Positions 44,201 to 52,599 of a stretch of DNA of 64,000 bases are shown one piece after another. Under the pieces are notes generated by a model. The model was not told the DNA's origin, did no database searches, and saw only the letters and a list, made by a program, of their open reading frames with translations. Both the position numbers and the translations under genes were made by a program. This stretch comes from Lasiodiplodia sp. COLG20. Its lineage: Eukaryota > Ascomycota > Dothideomycetes > Botryosphaeriales > Botryosphaeriaceae. The stretch spans positions 2,232,001 to 2,296,000 of the forward strand of contig VNWV01000007.1 of assembly GCA_009801085.1 (NCBI GenBank). The letters are read 5' to 3'. The first letter of the stretch is position 1, and the number at the start of each line of letters is the position of its first letter.

Positions 44201-45428
44201 CACGACTGATAAGGAAACACTCTTCACGACCTTGACTGCCGCGGATTCGACAATCACTTCAACCCAAACGACTACGCAGGACAATGGTGTCACTGTAACC
44301 CCTGATCCTACATACAAGACCAGCACAGTGAAGAGCACAACCACTATTGGTGAAACTGTCTCTCAGCCGGATGTAACTCAGACTTCTACGGTGGTTGTTA
44401 CCAGCGATGTCGGACTCACGGTCACGCCCGCTCCCACTACAGTCACCTCAACTCTTAAGGATACGACGACGATTCTGGTCACCTCCACCAAAGCACCTGA
44501 GACCACCACTATCAAGAGCACAATCACCTCCGTGAGCGTCATCACCAAGACACTTGACCCAGTGACATCCACCTTGAGCCTCGGATCCACCATCACCATC
44601 ACCAGTGTCTCAAAGCCGAAGTCCTCACAAGTCACCTCGACGACGACAATCACCTCTGGAACCGGTGGCACGTCGACCAAGACAACAAAGGCAGCGACAT
44701 CCTACGTCACTGTCACCTCTGTCAAGACAACCACGAAGAAGACCACCACAACCCTCTCCTGCATCCCGACCGCCCACGCCCGCCGCCACCTCCAGCCACG
44801 CGCCGCCGGCGACATCACCACCACCATCATCTCCACCCTAACCTCCTTCGTCAAAACCTCAACCGCCACGCTCCCCGCCCGCTCCACCACCACCACCGTC
44901 CTCACCCTCACCAAAACCACCGGCTCCCTCACCACCCTCAAACCCACCACCATCACCACCCTCACCACCTCCTGGGCCACCAAATCCGCCGCCACCACCC
45001 TCCCCAGCCGCACGACCGTCACCACGACGACCACCACCAAGCTCACCGGCAAAACCACCACCCTCAAAGCCTCGACCTCAACCACCACCGTCACCCAGCT
45101 CTCCACGCGGACGTCCACCACCTCCGTCACCGCAGCCGGCGCCGTGACGACGACGTCCCTCGCCACCGCCGTCGTCAAATCCACGACGACCGTCCCCGCC
45201 AGCACGCGCGTCGTCACCGTATCCAGGGTCGCGACGAGCACGGTCGTGTCGACGGCGCCGGCGACGACGGCGACGGTGTGGAAGACGGTCAAGACGACGC
45301 TCGGCCCCAGCGCGACGGCGGTGGTGCAGAGCACGGTTGTCGACACGACGACGGTGAAGAGCACGAGCACTGTCGTCAGCGTCGTGAGTAAGACGAGTAA
45401 GGGGGCGGCGGCTTGCACGGCGGCGTAG
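38248..45428 (+). CDS. Giant secreted protein with five tandem pectin methylesterase (CE8) domains
   Basis: Two exons, 38248-38560 and 38617-45428, encode 2374 residues; the second is a single open stretch of 6.8 kb. The ATG at 38248 opens a signal peptide (MRRFLILAAACMAAAQ) followed by a Ser-rich stretch coded in part by a 24-bp minisatellite. Then come five CE8 beta-helix domains at residues about 107-415, 563-866, 903-1215, 1259-1583 and 1614-1928, separated by Ser/Thr/Ala-rich linkers, and a Thr/Ser-rich tail of about 440 residues. Typical fungal CE8 enzymes have one domain of about 300-330 residues. Pectin methylesterases hydrolyse methyl esters of homogalacturonan. Active-site residues are absent in domain 1, partly lost in domain 2 and complete in domains 3-5. 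The tail lacks a terminal hydrophobic segment, so a GPI anchor is unlikely; heavy O-mannosylation is expected. There is no sign of frameshift or fusion error. Confidence 0.93.
38464..38550 (+). repeat. 24-bp coding minisatellite in pectinesterase exon 1
   Basis: Units start at 38464, 38488, 38512 and 38533, with lengths of 24, 24, 21 and 18 bp. Each begins TCTTCGATTGC or a one- or two-base variant and codes SSIASSPL-like octapeptides. It lies directly before the intron donor and lengthens the Ser-rich spacer ahead of the first domain. Copy number is likely to vary between strains. Confidence 0.75.
38622..39545 (+). other. CE8 domain 1, catalytically dead
   Basis: The domain aligns with the others through VTDGSGQF-like start, AGTY, INFVNP and the final NWID. 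The position equivalent to the catalytic Gln-Asp pair (YxCxFxxxQD) reads Gly228-Ala229. The position of the second Asp (IDxIWG) reads Lys251. The LGRP arginine loop is replaced by LVAG and the GW tryptophan by a Val. With none of the five active-site residues left, this is a pseudo-esterase fold, possibly retained for polymer binding or spacing. Confidence 0.8.
39990..40905 (+). other. CE8 domain 2, one catalytic Asp lost
   Basis: Gln694 is kept but the adjacent Asp of the QD pair is Gly695 (SSQGALL instead of GYQDTLL). The second Asp is present (Asp716 in TTDIVWG), as are Arg779 in LGRDY and Trp803 in VGW. The lost Asp corresponds to the general acid/base (Asp178 in the Erwinia enzyme), so hydrolysis should be strongly impaired while the binding groove remains. 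Confidence 0.8.
41010..41945 (+). other. CE8 domain 3, catalytic residues intact
   Basis: Gln1042-Asp1043 (GYQDTLL), Asp1064 (SIDYIWG), Arg1126 (LGRPY) and Trp1150 (AGWSVW) are all present, and the substrate-side AGTYEEQ and FGEFNNTGPG loops are kept. It is predicted to be an active pectin methylesterase. Confidence 0.88.
42080..43050 (+). other. CE8 domain 4, catalytic residues intact
   Basis: Gln1404-Asp1405 (GWQDTLL), Asp1428 (AIDFIWG), Arg1491 (LGRPY) and Trp1515 (AGWKVW) are present, with PGTYNEQ and FAEYNNTGPG loops. It is predicted active. Confidence 0.88.
43145..44085 (+). other. CE8 domain 5, catalytic residues intact
   Basis: Gln1754-Asp1755 (GNQDSLL), Asp1775 (NIDMIWG), Arg1836 (LGRPW) and Trp1860 (SGWSQW) are present, with PGVYNEQ and FAEYGNTGPG loops. 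It is predicted active. It differs from domains 3 and 4 by LGRPW (the form usual in plant and bacterial enzymes) and QDSL. Confidence 0.86.
44095..45425 (+). repeat. Thr/Ser-rich stalk of the pectinesterase
   Basis: From about residue 1932 to 2374 the protein is built of degenerate short repeats of the type TxTxTVTSTLK and KTTTTL. From about 44760 the DNA turns strongly C-rich on the coding strand (ACC, GTC, TCC codons). A CIPTAHARRHLQPR segment at about 44757-44800 interrupts the pattern and contains an Arg-Arg pair (2160-2161). Such tails are normally O-mannosylated and extended, holding the catalytic part away from the cell wall. Confidence 0.75.
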
Positions 45429-45678
45429 TAGGGTTGTTGTTTGGTTTTTTTTACTTTTCGCTTCGTAGGATAGGAATTTTTTTCAATGTGAATATTTTTT
45501 TTATCTGAAATCGTTTGGCATGTTTTGATGTAGGACTGACGCTTTCTGTGAGATGTCAATCTTGCATCCGTTGAATGCAGTCATATACTGTGTAGGCTTT
45601 AACATGCACATAAAACGATTACCAAGGTGATAAAAGATGCCCTTCAATGATGAATTTCGTGGATTATGTGTGCAATCC

Positions 45679-47157
45679 CTACTCTTTCAAAGGGAAAAAC
45701 TCCACGTTCTGGGTACCCGGGTTCTCAGCATCCTGATCGAACCTATCCGGAATCCGCAGACCCTCACGCGCGTAGTTGTAGCGGTCAGCCGTGTAGAGGA
45801 CGACAGCCGTCCCATCCCTCCACAGCCAGAGATCCCTGGTCTCCAGCTGCCACTCCTCAAGAGCCTTCCGCATCTCCTTCAGCGTGTCTTGAAATTCCGG
45901 CCTCCCCGCCAGATTCTCCAGCTCCAGAGGATCATTCACCAGATCGTACAGCTCCTCGGGCGGCCGCTGGATGTAGTCCCTGAACTTGCGCTTGCCGATC
46001 ATCGGAGGCGACGAGTTCCGCATGCCCTCGAACGAGAGCGATGCGTACAGGTCCATTGCCATGGGGAAGTCGAGCTTCCAGCAGACGTTCCTGTGGTACT
46101 TGAAGCGTCGGTTCCGCATGTACCTCGTGGGCCAGTAATTCGTGATTTCGTGGAACGTGTGGGAGCCGAAGACTTGGCCCCATGCCTCGTCCTGACTGTC
46201 CTTGCCGAGCACGCTCAGGATGGATCTTCCACGACGCTGGACCTTTCCCTCGGGCGCGTTGGCTCCATCGTGTCCGGCCCAGTCGAGGAACGTTGGAAGG
46301 ATGTCGACGTAGGAGACCAGGTTGGGGTTGACACTTCCGGGTGCACTGATTCCGGGAGCCCGGAGGAGGAAGGGGAGGCGCACGCCGGCCTCGAAGAGAG
46401 TGGTCTTCGAGTTGATGAAGGGCGGACCGTTGTCGCTGAGGAATAGGACGAGCGTGTTGTCCCTTTGGCCCGCAGCATCCAGTGCAGCGAGGATGAGTCC
46501 AACGCCCTGATCCATCCGCGTGATGGCACGATAGTACTCTGCCAGCTCTTGACGAACCTCTGGGATATCGCTGAGAAAGGACGGCACTTCGACGTCTTCG
46601 GGCTTGTAAACGTGATCCTTCAATCTCGGATCGTGGTTCCCCTCCACGTTTCCGAAGCCTCCTCGATGTGGTATGTGCCGGTGCGGATCGACGAAGCCGA
46701 CAGTAAGGAAGAAAGGCTTACTCTCGTCCTGCGCCCCGCGGAAAAAGGCAGAGGCCCTGTCCGCTATGTACGCCACGTTCCTCGAATCACTCTCCTCTTG
46801 CACCTGCCACGGATATCTATCATCGGGGCCGACGTGGATCTTACCAAGAATCCCGGTTTTATAGCCGATCTTGTTAAAAGCCTCGGGCGCCGTTTCGATG
46901 TTTGCAAATGTCTGAAAGCCGTTGCGCTCGTGGTTGAGGCCATAGCTCCCGGTCTCGTGCGTGTGCAAGCCAGTGTAGATGACGGTCCGGCTGCCGCTGC
47001 ACGAGGCCGTGCTGGTGAATGCCATATCGAATTGAGTCCCGGAAGCAGAGAGGGCATCCAAGTGGGGCGTTTTAATGGCCTTGCAGCCATAGCAGCCCAT
47101 CTGCTCCCTTCCGAGGTCATCGGCGACAAGGAGCAGAATGTTTTTCGGTTGAGCCAT
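45679..47157 (-). CDS. Sulfatase (heparan N-sulfatase / SGSH-like)
   Basis: A single exon of 492 residues starts at ATG 47157-47155; the frame extends upstream only to a TTG. Metal ligands Asp13-Asp14 (VADDLG) lie early. The formylglycine site is Cys53 in CSGSRTVIYTGLHTHETGSYGL, with Gly55 where the usual C-x-P-S-R motif has Pro. Downstream are GKIHVGP, FVDPHRHIP, FLSDNGPPF and YDLVNDPLELENLA, all typical of the sulfamidase branch of the alkaline-phosphatase superfamily. These enzymes cleave sulfate from sugars or similar molecules. No signal peptide is seen, so the enzyme seems intracellular. Activity requires conversion of Cys53 to formylglycine. It shares a 735-bp divergent promoter region with the flavin monooxygenase gene. 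Confidence 0.9.
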   Translation of the reverse strand: MAQPKNILLLVADDLGREQMGCYGCKAIKTPHLDALSASGTQFDMAFTSTASCSGSRTVIYTGLHTHETGSYGLNHERNGFQTFANIETAPEAFNKIGYKTGILGKIHVGPDDRYPWQVQEESDSRNVAYIADRASAFFRGAQDESKPFFLTVGFVDPHRHIPHRGGFGNVEGNHDPRLKDHVYKPEDVEVPSFLSDIPEVRQELAEYYRAITRMDQGVGLILAALDAAGQRDNTLVLFLSDNGPPFINSKTTLFEAGVRLPFLLRAPGISAPGSVNPNLVSYVDILPTFLDWAGHDGANAPEGKVQRRGRSILSVLGKDSQDEAWGQVFGSHTFHEITNYWPTRYMRNRRFKYHRNVCWKLDFPMAMDLYASLSFEGMRNSSPPMIGKRKFRDYIQRPPEELYDLVNDPLELENLAGRPEFQDTLKEMRKALEEWQLETRDLWLWRDGTAVVLYTADRYNYAREGLRIPDRFDQDAENPGTQNVEFFPLKE

Positions 47158-47892
47158 TGCTCGGTCGGTGGCAGTCTGAAGCTGCGAGGTGATGCTGAGA
47201 CCGTCGATTAAAGACGCAGTAGAAGTGGGAAAAGTGTTCAAATAACTGCGGTGGCCTGAGAGGCGGTCATTGGAGGGGCTGCCGGGATTGCGCCATCCGA
47301 TCTACCTTCTCTGAATAAGGAAAGTGGGGTTGTACATCAATAGAACGCGCGTTGCATTTGTGCGGAATGGTGCAGCTGCATTGTTATTCGTTTGCTAGGT
47401 ATGTGAACAACACCGGCGCAGGGATAGTCAAAAAGATAATAAAATTCATTGAAAGCTGGTTAGTAGTGGCCGAGTAAGGAGTCAGCCTTGCATGTGATAT
47501 GCAGTAAATTCGAGGATTAAATGTGAGCGTTTAGTACACTGCTTCTTACAATAAGCTCTGGTGCCATATAACCGCTGGTGAAGGAGTCGCATAGTGGTGA
47601 TGGCATGAGCGGATAGATTAGCTGAACCCAAAAGTAGATGATGCAATAGGAATATACTTTGTGGGCTTCAACATGCACTTTAATCTCACTGCATGACCAA
47701 CCAGCCTCTTTCGCTATCTGATCTTACTGCTCTGCGTACCCTTGCCGCCTCGCTTGAGTATACCCTTACGTGCATGGCTGTGGGGCTACCCCATCTTTCT
47801 CTTTCCTACAACCCCGCAAGTGCAGATTGTCAAAGTCTTGTCGTTCCTTGTGTTCCAAGCATCATCAATTCCGGGACGCAAAGACATCAAGG
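47158..47892. promoter_or_regulatory. Divergent promoter region sulfatase / monooxygenase, 735 bp
   Basis: The sulfatase (-) and the FAD monooxygenase (+) start back to back here. The sequence is more A+T-rich than the genes. No coding sequence is convincing; frames running into 47893 are upstream extensions of the monooxygenase start. Confidence 0.45.
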
Positions 47893-49640
47893 ATGGCTGA
47901 AGCACATTCTCCGCATGTCCTAATCATCGGGGCTGGTAAGTGTTGTCAGCGCTGCTAGACTCCCCCGCTCACACAGAGCACATGGCCAACTCCGAAACTC
48001 ACTCTCCACAGGAATCACTGGTCTGTTGATTGCTCAGGGCCTCAAAAAAGTAATCCACTGGCTATGCAATTGAACAAGAAATGCCATGTCTGATTTGAAT
48101 GAATAGAGCGGCATTGCGTGCAGCGTCTTCGAATCCGAGCCTTCTGCCTCGCACTATCGCCCCCGGGAATGGGGAATGTCCATCCAATGGGGTTTGCCAC
48201 TGTTGAAGGACTGCCTGCCGGAGGAGCTGTACCACCGTGTTCATGAAGCTGCCGTAGGTAAGTATATACATACCTCATTTTTCCCTAAACCGCTTTTATT
48301 CTTGCATATGGCGTGAAATCTGCATTTCTGATACCCCTTATGGTCTACCTATTGAAAAAGCCCGTCGCCGATGAAAGAGTGTGCTGAAAAGATCCATATT
48401 TCGAGCCTCCGGACCCGGGCGTGCTGCCTACGCTCAACGGGGCCACGGGCGAACTGCTGAAGAGCGTGCCGCTGCTACACATGTACCGCGTGTCAAGACG
48501 GAAGTTTCGAACCTTTTGCGCGCAAGGTATCAATGTTGAGGTAAACAGGAAGCAAAAGACTCTTCTTGGCATCACAAACCGAATGAATTTCTCTCCATCT
48601 CCTTCCTTACCACCGCATTCCAGCTAACTTTCATGTCTCTTTCCCTCAAAGTACGGCAAGACGCTAAAGGATATCACCTACCAAACCGCCAACACTGTTA
48701 CTGCAACCTTCGCCGACGGATCCTCAACCACCGGCACGCTGCTCGTCGGTGCTGACGGGGCGCAATCGACTGTACGGACGCACCTTTTCGGTGCTGAACG
48801 CGCGCGCGCGGCGAGCGTGCCCGTCACCGCCGTCAACCTGCATGTGCGGTACGGCGACGCCGAGAAAGCAAGGTTCGTCCGCCAGGCGCACCCCATCATG
48901 GCGATGGGAATTCATCCGGATGGGTATTGGTTGTGGATTTCGAGTGAGTGTCTCAAGCGGGCGAACCTTCTAGGACGGAAGTTGCATTGGTGATGCTGAC
49001 ACTTCTTCGCCTTTCTCCCACAGTCCAGGATGTTCCAGATCCAGACGAACCCGCAAGCTGGACGTTCCAACTGCAGACCACTTGGCGAAGGAAGACGAAG
49101 AAAGGCGAAAAGGAAAAAGAGGAAGATGAGAAAGAGGCTGTGTCACTGGCAAATTTGAAGAAGCGAGCTGAGACTTTCGGTGAACCCTTCCGCTCAGCGA
49201 ACCTGTGGATCCCAGACGGCACGCCAGTCTACGAGAACAGGCTTTCGTATTGGATACCGGTGCCGTGGGACAGTAAGGAGGGCAGGATAGTGCTTGTGGG
49301 CGATGCCGCGCACCCTATGACATTTCGTGAGTCACTGACACGCATCTTGTTCTGTTTGAGGACGGTGGGCGATTTATGCTGATGCAGATGGATGGCAGAG
49401 CGCGGACAGGGGTTGAACCATGGTATTGCCGATGCGGCGATGTTGACCAAATGCCTTAAGGCGGCTGTGGCCGGAGAGACGACCTGGCAGGCGGCCGTCG
49501 ACGAGTATCAAGCAGAGATGGTCGATCGAGCTGGAGATGAGGTTAGAACGTCATTGGAGAATATGGAGATGCTGCACGACTGGTCGAGGATGCAGAACTC
49601 TCCAATCATGCAGCGGGGAGGACATCCACGTGAGAAGTAA
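47893..49640 (+). CDS. FAD-dependent monooxygenase (group A, salicylate/PHBH-like)
   Basis: There are seven exons: 47893-47935, 48012-48049, 48107-48257, 48392-48540, 48652-48943, 49024-49326 and 49399-49640, giving 405 residues. The dinucleotide-binding GAGITG is split by the first intron and followed by SVFESE. The DG motif is LLVGADGAQSTVR and the GD motif RIVLVGDAAHPM. The last exon resumes with QRGQGLNHGIADA, the usual continuation. These enzymes use NAD(P)H and O2 to hydroxylate aromatic or polyketide substrates. A Lys/Glu-rich loop of about 20 residues (KKGEKEKEEDEKE) before the GD motif is unusual. No signal peptide. All junctions keep frame and rebuild known motifs. Substrate unknown. 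Confidence 0.87.
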
Positions 49641-49799
49641 GAAACAAGCAAATAACACCGAGAACCACAACCTTCTCGCAACTATAGTATACATTGGGTA
49701 AAACGGTACGTAGATATTCGTTACATTATTTTTGAATAGAAATACAGGAAACGATCAACGGAATTATCATCATGTCACGGTATGTGTACGTCGACTTGC

Positions 49800-50588
49800 T
49801 TAAAATCCGAGAACAAAGTAGCCCAGCGCGGAAAGAGAACCCATGATCGGGACCCAGCTGAGGCTTGCGATGCTTGCTGCTCCAGTCGCGCTCGCAGAGG
49901 CAGCTGCGGAGGCAGCCGCGGTAGAGCTCTAAAGAGAAGTTAGGTATTGCAGTCAGAACAACAAGAACGAGGTTACTTACAGCAGTAGAAGAAACCGTAG
50001 CAGCGGCGGCGGTCGACGCAGCAGCGGTCGATGCGGCAGCAGAGCCGGAAGCCGAACTGCCCGTGGAAGCAGCCGCGGAAGTACCTGAAGCGGTCGAGTT
50101 GCTAGCAGAAGGAGTGGTGACAGCAGTGGCAGTCGCAGAAGCACTGGCGGCGCCGGTAGCCGAGGCGGCAGAAGTCGCGGTGATGGCAGCGGACACGGCG
50201 GCCTGAGTGCCGGTGAGGGGCGTGGTGGACAGTCCGCACGATGCGGCAACGGAGCTCAAGCTGCCGCCGTAGTACTTCCAGATGTCGACGTTGTCCTCGC
50301 CGGCGCACTGGAGACAGGCGTCATAGTCGTGCAGGAATGTCTCGTCGTTGCACGGATCGTCGCCGCGACCCGCCTTGATCGCCTGGCCTTTGGTATGGTT
50401 CAGTTGTCGTGTCATGCGTGAGATGCTCGTGACAGCTTACCGCAATTGTCGTGGCAGTTGTACTCTGCCTCAGACATGTCGTCCTGGCGCTTGAGAATCA
50501 GACCCAGCGGCCAATCTGGATCGAACATAAGGCCCGAAGCCGCATTGGCGGCGACAGCAGCGAGGAGAAGGCACTTCTTGGCAAGCAT
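49800..50588 (-). CDS. Secreted Ala/Ser-rich protein with Cys-containing N-domain, GPI-type
   Basis: There are three exons: 50588-50441, 50387-49981 and 49928-49800, giving 227 residues. A signal peptide (MLAKKCLLLAAVAANAASG) is followed by a KRQ dibasic site and a Cys-rich module of about 80 residues with CHDNCG, DPCND, YDACLQCAG and AASCG. A long Ala/Ser/Thr stretch follows. The end (SWVPIMGSLSALGYFVLGF) is a short hydrophobic tail fitting GPI attachment. This layout is common among small fungal wall proteins. The Cys pattern is not a full eight-Cys CFEM domain, so I do not assign that name. The gene faces the BIM1-like gene across 983 bp. Confidence 0.8.
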
Positions 50589-50683
50589 TGTGGATATTTG
50601 GGAGAGGAAGTGAGGAGAAGGATGGAAGAAGAGAGGGTATCGCCGGGTGATGGACAGGTACTTCGGGATCGGAGATGACCGGG

Positions 50684-50691
50684 GTTTATAT
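50684..50691 (-). promoter_or_regulatory. TATA-like box of the Ala/Ser-rich protein gene
   Basis: On the minus strand this reads CATATAAA, about 95 bp upstream of the start codon at 50588, a plausible core promoter distance. Confidence 0.45.
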
Positions 50692-51462
50692 GCTAGGCGC
50701 TCTGAATAGGACGAACGGCAGCGTTTTCCGCGTCCAAGAGAGCTTTACCAGAGCTTCGGGAGCGCTGTCGGAGCTAAGTTAGAGCCGACAATGCCGATCC
50801 GAGCGGTCGAGAATTGGTGGAGTCTGGCATGAATCTCTCGTGGAGACCACGAGCCATTCGCCTTCAATGATCCATGGAAGCGAGCCGGATGGAGCAACGC
50901 CGGGCGAGAGTCTGCATCCTCGGGTTGCAGTGGCGCATCAGAGCAATTAAGAGGCGTCGCTTGGGCCAGGCGTGTCGGAGGGCAGGCAGGTAGGCAGCTG
51001 GCATGGATTGGTTGCGGACTGGGGAAGGTGGAGCCGGCTCGGCGACGATATCGGCTGATCAGAGTTTGAATCTTATCAGATGACACACGATCTGATTAGA
51101 TTCGGCCAATACCCGCGCTGCTTGGCCGTCCTGGCGTGCCTTTCACAAGCCAGCGGCGGAGGCACCAAGTTCTGCATTAGCGCAGCCTCGCTAACAGCGA
51201 TACGAGCGGGTTCGAAGGCGGCAGGTTCTGGGCGGACAGCGAGGTGGTTCCATGCAGTACAAACGGGCCCGACAGCAGACGGTAATGCTAAGCGAACCGG
51301 CCAATCATCACCACTGCCGCTTCCTGCCAGGACGAGTCTGCCAACACCGCCAAAACTGCGCGGCAAGGGTTTGAGCCAAGGTAGCAATCGGCGAGGCAAA
51401 CGGCTGTGATACTCCGGCCCACCTCTTTCCGACTTCACCACCACACCACGCCCCACCCCATC

Positions 51463-51469
51463 TATATAT
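51463..51469 (+). promoter_or_regulatory. TATA box of the BIM1-like gene
   Basis: TATATAT lies about 105 bp upstream of the ATG at 51572, within a pyrimidine-rich promoter stretch. Confidence 0.5.
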
Positions 51470-51571
51470 CTTCCCAGAGCTCCCATCGCAAAGCGAGCTC
51501 ACCACACGGACCCAACTGCCTGACAGCGACAATCTTGACTGCCTTCAATTCCCTTGCAGCTTGTCTTCAAC

Positions 51572-52371
51572 ATGATTTCGCCCCGCGTCACCGTCGCTCT
51601 TCTCGCCGGCTGCGCTCTGCAGCAGCTGGCCGCCGCCGCTGAAGTTCACGGCGCTGGAGCTGAGGGAACAGTCATGGGCCCTGTCGCATTCCTCTGGCCA
51701 TCCGACCGTGTGTGGGATGCCTCGCAGGACAACACTGCTCCCTGCGGCAGCAGTGCTGGTGTAACCAACCGCACTGAATTCCCGCTGGGTAACTTCCCCG
51801 CAGATCACTTCGCATTGCGACACTGACGCTAACCTTATTACACAGACCAGGGCTCCGTTGCTCTGACCATTGCCGACGATGCTTGGAACGTCGAGTTCCA
51901 CCTCGCTGTCGGCAACAGTACGTTACCTTTTCAATTTGTGATTTGCTCTTTGCTGACCACAAAGCAGACCCGACCAGCGAGAGCGACTTCACTGAGCAGG
52001 TTGTCAGCAACGTCTCTTCCGTCCAGCCGGGTCACCAGTGCTACAAGCTCGAGGACTTGCCCGACACTCTTTCTGCCGGAACAAACGCCACCATCCAGCT
52101 CGAGTACTGGTCCAGCTATGAGGACGGCAAGAACGAGACCTTTTACGCCTGCGCCGACATCGTAAGTCCTACCTTCTCATATTTTACCTCTTTTTGGACA
52201 GTACTCTGACATTATTGTTTCTATCTCCAGACCTTCGTTGAGGCCGTCGCCTTCGACGCTCAAGTTCCCTGCTTCAACGTCACCGCCAGCGACTTCAACT
52301 CCGGCTCTGCTTCCTCTTCTGCCAGCAGCAGCACTGCCACCGCAACTGGTACTTCTTCCTCTTCCAGCAAT

Positions 52372-52403
<32 letters not shown>

Positions 52404-52599
52404 TAGCGGTCTCTCCACCTCGGACAAGGCCGGCATTGCCATCGGCTCTATCCTCGGTGGCTTGTCCATCATCGGCGCTGGTATCTTCTTCTGGTTCTAC
52501 CGGAGGAGGGCTGCTGCTAAGAGGGAAGCCGCTGCGGCTGCTGCGGCAGCCACGCCAAAGGAAGTTGAGGAAGCGAGCGTCAGGTCGGCCCGCCATTAA
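51572..52599 (+). CDS. BIM1/X325-like copper-acquisition family protein, membrane-anchored
   Basis: There are four exons: 51572-51788, 51846-51917, 51968-52161 and 52231-52599, giving 283 residues. After a signal peptide of about 22 residues the ectodomain shows family landmarks: NTAPCGSSAGVTNRTEFPL, GSVALTIADDAWNVEFHLAVGN and YACADITFVEA, with paired cysteines. A Ser-rich linker (partly a CAG/AGC repeat at about 52377-52406) leads to a transmembrane helix (GIAIGSILGGLSIIGAGIFFWFY), a basic stop-transfer RRR and a short cytosolic Ala/Lys tail. X325/BIM1 proteins have an LPMO-like fold and bind copper through the mature N-terminal His. Here the nearest His (residue 26) is preceded by AEV after the likely cleavage site. 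Most relatives are GPI-anchored, so the single-pass anchor is notable. Confidence 0.8.
52377..52406 (+). repeat. AGC microsatellite coding poly-Ser
   Basis: A run of AGC codons with GGC and AGT interruptions in the linker of the BIM1-like protein codes a Ser stretch before the transmembrane helix. It is a likely site of length variation. Confidence 0.6.

Larger units (their letters stand above)
50589..51571. promoter_or_regulatory. Divergent promoter region between two surface-protein genes, 983 bp
   Basis: It separates the Ala/Ser-rich GPI-type gene (-) and the BIM1-like gene (+). A TATA-type box lies on each side at about 95-110 bp from the start codon (listed separately). Nothing coding is seen between them. 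Confidence 0.5.

Noticed and set aside
38248..45428. Five separate pectinesterase genes or an assembly chimera
   Set aside because: The second exon is open for 6.8 kb with no stops, no start contexts or promoters between domains, and Ser-rich linkers join the domains in frame; the domains are too different from each other to be assembly duplicates.
44702..45559. 285-codon Val-rich minus-strand frame
   Set aside because: It is the reverse complement of the Thr-rich stalk and mirrors its codon repeats.
47158..47241. 28-residue N-terminal extension of the sulfatase
   Set aside because: It begins with TTG, not ATG, and adds sequence not found in the family.
49800..50588. CFEM domain in the Ala/Ser-rich protein
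   Set aside because: Fewer cysteines and different spacing than the eight-Cys CFEM pattern.
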